Shown one piece after another: positions 35,079-44,570 of a DNA stretch of 64,000 nt. This DNA is from Verticillium longisporum (taxonomy: Eukaryota; Ascomycota; Sordariomycetes; Glomerellales; Plectosphaerellaceae). The position numbers and the translations under genes are program-made. The notes below the pieces were generated by a model. That model was not told the DNA's origin. It was given only the letters and a program-made list of their open reading frames with translations, and made no database searches. The stretch covers positions 434,001 to 498,000 of the forward strand of contig JAETXT010000002.1 of the NCBI GenBank assembly GCA_019188255.1. The letters are read 5' to 3'. How positions within the stretch are numbered: position 1 is the first letter of the stretch; every line of letters begins with the position of its first letter.

Positions 35079-36181
35079 TAATATAATTATTAAGAAGCTA
35101 TAATAATTAATTAAACTTCTAATTCCTAAAAATATATTTATATAGCTTATTTATAAAATTATATAGGATCTTAAAAATAGGAATAAACTTCGAATATAAT
35201 CGATAGCTATTCTTATTTTCTAGGAAGCTATAGAAGCTTAGATAATTATAATATTTATAGCTATATATTTAAAAATAATATATATTAAATATATTATAAT
35301 AATAAAATAAGATATTATTTTTATTTAAAAAATAATATCTATATTTAGCTTATAGATATAATAATCCTATAATAGCTATATACCCTAGCCCTATAGCTAT
35401 AGCTTAATTTATTCTATTCCTTAAGAATTTATTAATTAATAGACTATATCTATTTAAAGCTTTATATTAAAGGCTATAATCTTAATAATATATTTAATAT
35501 AGTATTAATCTTTAATTATAATAGTTTAACGATTAATATAAATAGCGCCTTTAATATAAACTCTAATAATTAATATTATTATAGATATATTAATAAAGCT
35601 AGATAATATACCCTATATTATTATTACGATCTACTACTTAGTAGTATCCTAGATTATATAGAGGGCCTCCTCTCTAAAGCATATATTAATAGAACTAGGC
35701 TCGGACTAGGCGATCTCGCGAACTAGGTAATAGAAAGGGGCCTTAGGAATAACTAGGCTAAGGTACTTCTAATAATAGGTAATCTCCTACTATTATCTCT
35801 CTAGAAACGGTTATTATAAAGCTATTATATTAAAATAAATAACTTACGATAATCTTAATAGTATATCTAGCCTAGCTTAATAGCGATATAGGGGGCTCTT
35901 TTTATTATAAGGATATAGTATATATTAGTAGTTTCGCTTCTCGATTTAGCTATTATAGCTATTTTCTTTAGAATAGCTCTATACTTAGAACCTAGACCTT
36001 AATTAGGTATAGTCTTACTAGTAATAGTAGCTATATAGGCCCTAATAGTAGGGGCTTTTCTAATAGCTAATTTAGCTAGATAATATAGTTATTATATAAA
36101 TTATTATATAAGGATTACTAGATATAACTTATTTAATATATATATAATAATAATTATTATTATTATTACTATTATTATAGC

Positions 36182-36221
<40 letters not shown>

Positions 36222-36618
36222 ATTATTATTAATTTATTAAGGTTTAGTTTAATTATAATTATTAAGTTTATTTATTCTTAAATTCTAATCTAAGTAATAG
36301 TTTAGATAATTAAATAATTTATACTTTATATTCCTTCCTTCTATTATTAAATTACTTTCTAGGAAGGAATATAGGTTTATTAGATAGTATTCCCTAGACT
36401 CTATAATAGCCTATATTATTATATTAATATTACTATATTATATAACCTAAAATTACCTAGGCCCTACTATCTATTTAGGTTTAGGTTTTTTTTAAGTAGC
36501 CTATTTAAGCCTAAAACCCATTTAAGTAATAGAGTAATAGGTTTTAGGCAGGTTTGGGTTTTTACGCTAAGTCTCTAGGTACCCAATAGGTCAAAATCTT
36601 TGGGTATTCCTAAGCCTA
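35079..36618. other. Right-end segment of the RIPed TIR element
   Basis: Aligns in inverted orientation with 52826-54360. Contains ATT trinucleotide runs at about 36148-36230 and ends in the right TIR. No readable gene. Confidence 0.7.
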
Positions 36619-36626
36619 GTATAGAT
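36619..36626. repeat. 8-bp target-site duplication, right copy (GTATAGAT)
   Basis: Partner of 15920-15927, immediately outside the right terminal inverted repeat of the 20.7-kb nested element. Confidence 0.75.
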
Positions 36627-39600
36627 ACTTTCTCCCCCCGCAGTCGCCGGGGCGTAGGCCGTAGCCTGCAAGCTGGTGTCGTGGTCGTACCCGGTTAGTG
36701 CGGCACATGGGACCGGGCTGGGCCCGCGGTGAAGTTCCGCTTCCTCAACGCTAGTGTTTCCATAGCGGATGGAGGCTTTGCTATTGACAGATGTTGCGTA
36801 GAGGCGAGGTGCTTTAAGCGGTGCAGGTGCGTATCTGCAAACATCGCTGCTGTGGTTCAGCCCCTGTTGCTTTCTGGTTCGCATAAGTGGAAGTGGTGCA
36901 TCTTCAGGAATGGGATTCCCCCAACCACGTTTACCTACACTGTTGCGCTGATATGCATAGGCCTCTACCGGTATGAGATGAACCCAATTCGTGCTGTCGC
37001 AAGCACTCAAAATCCGAACCTCTAGATTACTGACAATGATGATTCTGAACTTGCATTGTTATGATTGCGTCTGAGGTTTTGCCACGGCTGCTTGCCTCGG
37101 AAAATGGTCCCACTAGGCCAACTCATGGGACTTGATCCATGAGATAGGTATAGGCCATCGTGAACAATGTCACAAGGCTCTGGCTGGTGTGCTACGGTCT
37201 ACATTATGTTGATGAGGTTGTGCTTCTGGTCTGCATAGTATTTCATGTGGTTGAAGGAAATGGGACGAGCTGCGCTAGTGTCAAAGTTCATAGCCATCGA
37301 GGAGTACGTCGACCACTACGTCTTGAAGTTGATTGTTGGAAACAACTTGGTCTTCAGCCACGGGGCTGATTAACCGCTGCGCCTCTCACAAGTGTTTGTC
37401 GTCTGTATCGTTTCGTCACTAGTTTGCTGGTGGCAGTATAGTGTCAAGCAACTGTGTCATCTCGCGGACTCCGAACGATCGTGCAGTACCTTCTCAGGCC
37501 TCTTCCGAATGTCCGGGTTCGAGCATGGAGAGCCATGCAACATTCGGAAATCCTAGAGAACATGGCCTTGGATATATATATATGATTCTCTGCGTCTTTT
37601 CTCGCCCCTTTACTTTACCCATGCTCGTTGGCCCCGTTGCTACGTAGTTCAGCCGCTCCGTTCTAGAGTCGTTTGAGTAGGCCGGTTCGTCCCGATTGTG
37701 TTCTTATAAACTCTTTGTCATCAAGCTGGCCACGATGCAATTGAGCGACGGCACTGAAACCAGTTGGTATGAGATGTCATTTTTCTCGGTTGGGTGTTGT
37801 AGCTCTGTCGACATCCGCAGGCAAGTGATCATAGCCTGAGTATCCTGTGGAACTACAGTCCCCTTGTGGATATATTTATGTCGGTGCCCCCGAGCATGTA
37901 GATTGTACCAAGTACGCCAGACAGAATGTTCTCCAGTGAAAAGGATGTCGTCGTGAGACTGAGGCTTGGCTCCCCAAACGACCAAGTTGCTCAGGATGAC
38001 GGAATATCCTGTCGATGCTGTCTCTTTGTCTAATACCTGAAGACGAGGAAACTGAAGCGGAGAGATTTCCTCATAGCGATAATAAAACCACTGAAACGCC
38101 ATTGCGTGAGAACAGCGTGAGAGCAGCAACCATTGACAGAAAAGTGGCATTGGTAGGTCACTACACCTTGATCCACCAGGTCGAATTCTTTGGCCTGTGA
38201 AGATGGGGTTCGATTCAGGCTTGAAGTGATCGTCTCTAGCAGCCATTATTGTGCTTTTTCTTTTGAATTGGGGATACGCAGGGTAAGGCGGATCCGTGGC
38301 GACCCATGGGGGACGTTTGCGTTTACAAGAAGAGGCTTTTGAGCTTGAGCATAATACATGGTGAGGGTTGCGGACATGGGGACTTGCCACTGGGCAGAAA
38401 GCCGCGCATCACGCGGGGGCTTGCCGGTCATTCTAACAAATCACTTATACTTCTCTACTAGATTGGAATCGAAGTTCTTGGACGAGGCCGGGGTCTTGCC
38501 TTTGTCGTGATACATCTTGCTCATTAGCTTGAGCGGAGGGCTGCTGAAGTATGTGGACGGTCCGTCGGCTCTCTATCAAGGTCGCTTTATACGATTTGAG
38601 GTACTTTGATGGCATTCCCACCAGTTCTGGCCGGTATCAAATTTTTACTAATGAACAAACATTAATAGCATAAGGTTTCGTACTTGCCATCTCAGGTTTG
38701 GAAGGATTCAACGGAGCTGGTGCAAGTGTGAAATGCTGGCTGAGTCACATTGCGAATCGACCAGCGTGGCGTGGCATGCAGAGGCGGCGACGTGCAATGC
38801 GATCAGCGGGCTGTGCAATGGTCTGCCATCATTGTATTTGACATACTTGTATCAGCCGGCACAGAACACAAAATTTGATGGCACACTGCCTGGAGGATGT
38901 GGAACTTGCGCTCTTGCTGCAGGATTGCTGACGCTTACGACTTGTCGTACACAGAGGCGGGGGACGGGGAGAGGCATAGTGTCCGATATTGCTCCTACCA
39001 ATATCACGGGAGCAAGTAAGACGTTTTGGTCGGCGTAGGTCGAAGAGTGACGTCGGCTTCCAACTCCCTACGGAGTTCGGAGTATATGATGGCAGCAAAG
39101 ATCCGATAGTGGAGTCTTCCTAATATCGCTTTCTCATTTCTTGCTTGTTAGCGAAATCCGCCTTCGCTTGTTGTCTGCCTTCAGGCGAACACCCTAGCCA
39201 GCTCCACTACTTTGCTTGACTTGTTTCCAACCTGGCAGCTCTCCAGGACCAGGAGCGTAGTAGGGCTGATGGAAAACAAATGTTGAATGATGGCAGTTAT
39301 TGCCGTCAGACGGTGCATCACTACGTAAGATACAATTTACAGAAAGGCTGTTCATGTATGGACGCGCATAGCTGCTTGGACTCACCCCTAAACCATCGGG
39401 GTGCGTTCAATTTCCATACCTACGGTGACGGGTTGTTCCTGGATAGAACTGCGAACTGGCTTACCCATCCACACGCAAGACAGCTACGCCCATGCGGTAT
39501 CCAGCCTGCTAGGCTAACAAGAGGTAAATGAGCAGGAACTTCGTTTCTCTTAACGGAGCCACGTAGACGCTCTAACTCGATCTCTTCCCTTTATAATTTA

Positions 39601-40208
39601 CTTACCTTAGTAATCATATCACCAAGGCCTCGTTCTAGGCGACACAAATCGATCAGCCCCTGTCAACTACCTCAGGTGGCCCATTGTCATGCAATGGATC
39701 CAATGTGATACGCCAGATAGTTTTTCAAACAAATATGCCCCTTTCGCATAAGCTGGACACAGTCACTAAGTGAGTCTGACAAAGTCACCGCCATTCGGCT
39801 CAGAAATAGACCTAGTCTTCGGGCCTGATTACATTATATGTCCGAGAAGGCAATGAGTGACACCTCAAGCGGGCTGGACCGCAAATCAGATATCCACTGT
39901 CTATGACTCGATTCATTCCGCCCAGGCCCGATTGGTAGTCAAATCGTCAACGTGCAGACGGATCTACACGGCCCGAGACCTCTCGTCGTGCCACAGATAA
40001 TAGAAGCTGATCAGGGAAAGGGCAATCAAGACTGTGCAAAGATCTCTAACGAATACAATGCAAAATCCCTTAGGGGTCTCTAAATAAGTAGAATAACCGA
40101 TACCCTCCCCTTTAGTTATAGAAAAATAGCCCTTTTTATTACTGAGCCAGACCCTCGTAATGCTTAGTCCTCCCTTCTACTCTATTACCGTTTACTAAAT
40201 AGCTAGTA
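36627..40208. other. Non-RIPed island without a securely identified gene
   Basis: Normal composition between two transposon-derived stretches. Apart from the minus-strand frame at 37704-38390 (listed separately), I see only short frames without recognisable domains. The last few hundred bases before the solo LTR become A+T richer. It may hold decayed genes. Confidence 0.45.
37704..38390 (-). CDS. Unrecognised ORF, 228 codons, possibly a gene fragment
   Basis: The longest open frame in this island. No domain recognised, no signal peptide and no clear membrane span. The N-terminal part is Lys/Arg/Ser rich; the middle reads HDDILFTGEHSVWRTWYNL. A possible intron (donor GTGTAG after GGATCAAG, acceptor TTTCAG before TGGTTTTATTATC, roughly 38090-38165) would remove a Cys/Leu-rich stretch. 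Coding status is uncertain; it could be a chance frame or a remnant of a gene degraded next to the transposons. Confidence 0.22.
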   Translation of the reverse strand: MASPHVRNPHHVLCSSSKASSCKRKRPPWVATDPPYPAYPQFKRKSTIMAARDDHFKPESNPIFTGQRIRPGGSRCSDLPMPLFCQWLLLSRCSHAMAFQWFYYRYEEISPLQFPRLQVLDKETASTGYSVILSNLVVWGAKPQSHDDILFTGEHSVWRTWYNLHARGHRHKYIHKGTVVPQDTQAMITCLRMSTELQHPTEKNDISYQLVSVPSLNCIVASLMTKSL

Positions 40209-40497
40209 TGTTGAACCAATACTAGAGGATTGCCTGGGTTGGTGATTACCGTATAGGATTCACCGCTACGGTGATCACCGGGGCTGGGATTCACTGCTCC
40301 CTCGAGCACGTGATTCACAGCCCACGTAATCTATGAATCAGATGGGTAATGGTGAATCAGATAGGTAGCGGTGATTCAGAGAGATAGTATCAATAATCAT
40401 CACAAGTCTTATATCACTAACCCTACCTATTCAGAGCTCTCAGGCACAGCCAAAGTAATGAATCGGGGTTTATATAAGCAGTGAAGCCCTCTTAATA
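40209..40497 (+). mobile_element. Solo LTR of the copia family, partly RIPed, opposite orientation to 44284
   Basis: 289 bp from TGTTGAACCAAT to CCCTCTTAATA, the reverse complement of the copia LTR at 44284-44570. It keeps many CpA/TpG sites but also shows TpA replacements, so RIP is milder than in the full element. Flanks share AGTA(T), but an exact 5-bp duplication is ambiguous by one base (TAGTA left, AGTAT right). Confidence 0.8.
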
Positions 40498-41080
40498 AGT
40501 ATCTTATAGTTATCCTATAGTTAATTGAGGGTCCTAGTACTATAGAACTAATTATAGATAGCTATTACTTACTCATTTATAGGTCCTAAATAATCTCTTC
40601 TACTATATATTACTTTGACTTAGAGTATTTAAATAAGGCGGTCAATCTAGGGTATAAGACGAGAAATAGTCGCAATCACTGAGAGATTAGCCGCCCCCAT
40701 CCCTTCCCTGCCTGGGAAGATACGCGTCAAACTGGCTACGAGAGTCGGCATCGCACAGCATGCTGTCTCGCGCTTGCGTGGTGATATCAAGAGTGTTGAC
40801 TACCAGTGGAGACCCTTTCGGGAGACGTTGTCGTCCGTTCTATTCGAGGCAAGAACCTCAACCAACGTGGGAAGAGCTCACGAGCTGTTGGTCACTGGTC
40901 ACTGTGCTTTGGGAGAAGATGGTGCTCGGACCACCTCTATGAACCAATTCTGTTGCGAGGACGGACCGACCCCCTCTTCTCTCGGCTGCGACTTTCATTG
41001 GATGAACCGCCCATCGTAACAGCCCACTTTTTATCCAATCAAGAAATGGCCAGTGGACATTTGTTCGACCTCTCATAAAC
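40498..41080. other. Upstream region of the kinase-like gene
   Basis: A+T-rich to about 40680, then normal composition. Overlapping frames of 60-90 codons in three phases at 40.76-41.08 kb have no recognised domain. An in-frame stop at 41003-41005 precedes the kinase-like ATG, so this stretch is not simply an extension of that gene. An upstream exon is possible but not shown. Confidence 0.45.
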
Positions 41081-42779
41081 ATGCCCCCTACCGCATCTAA
41101 TGGTGATCTCAATCCGGTGTACGAGATGATGTCGACAGAAGGCAACACCCTCCGGAATATCTCTCCCACTGAGAGTATTGAACCAACGATCGAGCTGCTC
41201 AGTGGCCCAGTCACATACAGAGCTGCCATCAAGAACGACAACAACCTGGTTCACGAAGCCGAGTATGTTGCGTCGACTGCGTCGTTTAATACGCAACTGT
41301 GGGAAGGGCGATGGACGATTGAGCATCTCACCAGACATCACTTGGGCCTCCACGAACAAAATGTTTGCGTCGTGGCCCCAATGTGTCACTGGATTCGAGG
41401 CAGCTTCAATGTATGCATACCTATCGAGGTACAATCGCCCAACGCGTGTCGCAAGCTTCTTATGCGTTGCGCCATGCCTTACAAGCTCGGCGAAGCTAAA
41501 AACCCAGGCAGTATCGATGAGAAGATGAGTTGCGAGGTCGGTACATATGCTTGGATACAAGATAGATGTCCGGATATCCGTATCCCTTATCTATACGGCT
41601 TCGGTTTCTCTGATCATCGCCAGGTATGTCCATTAGGTCCCCGCCATTTTCGCTTTTCTTAAGCCATAGTGCTTCTACTAACGTCGACAGTTTACACATG
41701 CAGCGTCCCGCTCATGGTATATTCGCGTCATGCATTGGGCACGACGTCAAATGCGGAGCCTTGTCGCAAACCCCAACCTCCTTTCGTCCTATACGAGCCA
41801 CCCTTCCAACCACCACCTACCTACGGCGTACATGCTGCTTGAACATGTCGGTTCGGATACCAGTCAGATGCTTTCGAATACCTTTCATCAGCGAAGGGGG
41901 GACCTAGACCGAAGACGACGGCTATTCAGAGGTATAGCAAGGATCATACTCTCGCTAGCACGTATCCCCCAACCTCGGATCGGTTCATTTCGATTCCACA
42001 ATGACAGTTCAATTACGTTAACAAATCGACCCCTCCATTGCACTATGATGATACTCGAAAACGACGGCACACCTAGAACTATACCGACAAACGAGACATA
42101 CTCATGCACCGAGCCTTTTGTTGCAGATATGCTTGCTTTCCACGATAGACGTTTTCTCAGCTACCCAAACGCAATTTACGACGACAAAGACTGCCGTGGT
42201 GAAATGGCAGCGAAAGTAATGCTCCGTGCCCTTGCCCATCGATATATTCGGCAGAGTGAACGAAATGGGCCGTTCTTCCTCCAGCTTAGCGACCTTCATC
42301 CCAGCAATATCTTTGTCGATGATCAGTGGAATGTCACTTGTCTCATTGACCTGGAGTGGGTGTGCGCTCTACCTAGAGAGATGTTTGCTGCGCCCCACTG
42401 GCTGACAGGCCGTGCCATCGACGGCGTGCGGAATGGCTTATCAGAGTTCAGTGCCGTTCATGCAGAGTTCCTGGAGATTTTCGAGGATGAAGAGAAAACG
42501 GTGAACGCTGGAAACAGTGCCTCGCTGACATCTAGTATACGCGAAAGTTGGGAGTCTGGAGGTGTATGGTTTTGGCATAGCATCATGTCCACGAATGCCA
42601 TGTATCCTCTTTTTACTCATCATATCCGTCCTAGATTTCTGTCGGAGCGTCTTCTATTTAGGGAAGAAGGGCTACTATCTAAATTTTGGTCGGAAGATGC
42701 CGACAAGGTTGTAGAGAGCAAGGTACAAGAGCATGAGCAGTATAAGGGGGAACTTGCAAGTCTATTTAATATTAGTTAG
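41081..42779 (+). CDS. Aminoglycoside-phosphotransferase (APH)-like kinase-fold protein, two exons
   Basis: Fungal APH/choline-kinase-like proteins have the protein-kinase fold; substrates are mostly unknown. Exons 41081-41623 and 41691-42779 give 543 residues. The 67-nt intron has GTATGT, branch CTACTAAC and acceptor CAG; splicing joins GFGFSDHRQ to FTHAASRSWYIRV as in relatives. The N-lobe includes WIRGSFNVCIPIEV; an activation/hinge region is YMLLEHVGSDTS. The catalytic loop is LQLSDLHPSNIFVDD (Asp and Asn of the DxxxxN motif present; the usual His is absent, as is common in this fungal group) and the metal-binding motif is CLIDLEWVCALP. ATG at 41081 is the first after the in-frame stop at 41003. 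The gene is isolated between a solo LTR and a hAT element but looks intact and non-RIPed. Confidence 0.85.
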
Positions 42780-42889
42780 CGCCGGCATAGAGGCCTATAT
42801 AGCTGGAAGCTGAGTCTTAGAAGTAGGAGATCATGGAGAGAATTTACTTTGCTATTCGACTACTGCTACTATTATTATTGCCTTTCTTG

Positions 42890-43075
42890 TTTGCTCTCTC
42901 TCTCGCCCCTTTCTCCTTCATCCTCCTCCCTCTCCTCCCTATCTCTTTCCTCCCTCTCTCTCTCTTCCCCCTCCCTCTCTTCCCCCTCTCTCTCTTCACC
43001 CTCCCTCTCTTCCCTATCTCTTTCCTCCCTCTCTCTTACCTCTCTTTCATTATCCTTCTCTCCTCTCTCCTGAGC
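42890..43075 (+). repeat. CT-rich minisatellite (CTCCCTCTCTCTTCCC-like units)
   Basis: Degenerate tandem units of about 12-18 bp composed only of C and T on the plus strand, downstream of the kinase-like gene and just before the hAT element. Open frames across it translate as Leu/Ser/Phe/Pro repeats and are artefacts. Confidence 0.85.
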
Positions 43076-43167
43076 GGCTCGGCCAGATAACAGGACAACT
43101 GCCAAGTCCCCAGCATTGCTACTCACTACACTAAAAGCTGCTACTTCCTCGCTTCCGCTATACTCTG

Positions 43168-43175
43168 ATAAGCGA
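43168..43175. repeat. hAT target-site duplication, left (ATAAGCGA)
   Basis: Seven of eight bases match ATGAGCGA at 46575-46582; the difference is TpG to TpA. Confidence 0.75.
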
Positions 43176-43428
43176 TAGTAATGCACCCCGATTAAATATA
43201 ATAAGTTAAATCATTAAATAGCTAAATAAATAGACCGATTTCCTATAATTAAATAACTAAATCTATAATATTTCGATATTTAGATATTTAGTAAATATTT
43301 AAATATATATTTAGGCCTAGAATATAGCTATTCCGAGCCCTAGGACCTATAAAAAGGCCTATCCAATTAATTAAAAAGTCGTACTATTAATAAAAGGGAG
43401 TCTCTTATTAATAATACGATAATACTAA

Positions 43429-43498
43429 TAATAGGATTCGAACCTATAGCCTCTAATAAAGTATTAGAGATCCTAATTAATTAGGCTACTAGCTTCTA
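43429..43498 (-). other. tRNA-Lys(CTT)-like relic with Pol III A and B boxes
   Basis: On the minus strand, a perfect B box GGTTCGAATCC (complement of 43434-43444) sits in a T arm ATAGG-TTCGAAT-CCTAT. An anticodon arm TCTAA-TACTTTA-TTAGA has anticodon CTT. A D arm/A-box region TAGCCTAATTAATTAGGA (complement of 43471-43488) looks like a RIPed TAGCCTAGTTGGTTAGGA. The acceptor stem does not pair. Therefore it is a tRNA-derived relic or SINE head inside the RIPed hAT element, not a functional tRNA gene. Confidence 0.5.
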
Positions 43499-44283
43499 TT
43501 AATATCTATAAAGAAGACTCTATTTATATTATCTAATACGCTTATATTTATATATATAGAGTATTAGAACCTAGGGTAATTCCCCTAAAATCGTAATTCT
43601 ATTAACATAGTAATTCCATTAACGTAGCCTACCTATAATATCGCTATAATAGCTCCTATACCCTTAAGGCTATTCCTATACTATTATCGTCGTCGATATA
43701 TCTCTTATTATCTTTAGAACCCGCCCCTTTACTTCTATTCGCGCTTAGCTCTCCGAATTAAATTACTCCGATCCCGACCTCTTTATAGCTATTTAGCGTA
43801 GCTACCGTTTTACCTTTAATATTCTCGTTATAAGGAAGGGCTCTAAAGGCTATATAAACTAGATTAAAGATTATAGGATCTTCGTAGCGGAGCTCCTTAA
43901 TAAAAGGAATACCTTTAACGAGAGCTTCTAGATCTATAATCTCTATAATAAGAGATAGGATTTAATACTATTTAAAGCCTCTATAACGATTTCTTTAAGC
44001 CTCTATCTAAGGAAGAGATATAGGATATTCGAGGGATCTTTAATAGAGGATATCTCTTAGAGTTCTTTAGATACTTCTCTTCCGCTTTATTTATAATATT
44101 TTATTACTTTATTAAAGGCTTAAATAGAAAGGCTAGAAGAGCTTACTTTTAGCTTTATTATTAATATAAATTAATTATTTAATATTTTTAATAATCTATT
44201 CCTATATTATTTATTATTAAATTTAAATCTAAATATATATAATAACCTCTTTTAGAGTTAAAGGAGTCTATATATAAGATTTA

Positions 44284-44570
44284 TGTTGAGAGGGCTTCAC
44301 TGCTTATGTGAACCCCGTTTCATTGCTTTGGCTGTGCCTGAGAGCTCTGAATAGGTAGGGTAGGTGATATAAGTCTTGTGATGTAGTTGATGATCTCTCT
44401 CTGAATTACCACTACCTACGTGAGTCAGATATACCCATCTGATTCACCGATCACGTAAGCTGTGATTCACGTGCTCCTGAGAGCTGTGAATCCCAGCCAC
44501 GGTGATCACCATATCGGTGATCCCCTACCGAGATCACTGCCCTAGGGAACCCCCTAATATTGGTTCAACA
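44284..44570 (+). mobile_element. Solo LTR of the copia family, fresh, TSD ATTTA
   Basis: 287 bp with perfect TGTTGAG...TTCAACA ends, flanked by ATTTA at 44279-44283 and 44571-44575. Composition is normal while the surrounding hAT is fully RIPed, so it inserted later. It is the least mutated LTR of this family in the window and serves as reference for the RIPed copies. Confidence 0.92.

Larger units (their letters stand above)
15928..36618. mobile_element. RIP-degraded TIR DNA transposon (hAT-like by 8-bp TSD), host of nested insertions
   Basis: Terminal inverted repeats of 20 bp, TAGGCTTAGGAATACCCAAA at 15928 and its complement ending at 36618, are flanked by 8-bp duplications GTGTAGAT (15920-15927) and GTATAGAT (36619-36626). 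An 8-bp TSD with short TIRs fits hAT, but I could not recognise a transposase, so the superfamily is open. Removing the copia element (19546-29414), two pogo elements and their TSDs leaves about 7.1 kb. The remaining sequence is very A+T rich with almost no CpA or TpG, so all reading frames are full of TAA/TAG. A second, partial copy starts at 52826. The segment 32013-33218 is inverted relative to that copy. Confidence 0.75.

Noticed and set aside
38150..38260. GGTTCGATTC at about 38207 as a tRNA B box
   Set aside because: No pairing T arm, D arm or anticodon arm around it.
40204..40502. Clean 5-bp target duplication for the solo LTR at 40209
   Set aside because: Flanks TAGTA and AGTAT are offset by one base; the LTR identity stands, but the duplication cannot be stated exactly.
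42833..43090. Leu/Ser/Phe-rich 'membrane protein' frame
   Set aside because: Pure translation of the CT minisatellite; the opposite strand gives an Arg/Glu repeat frame of equal length.
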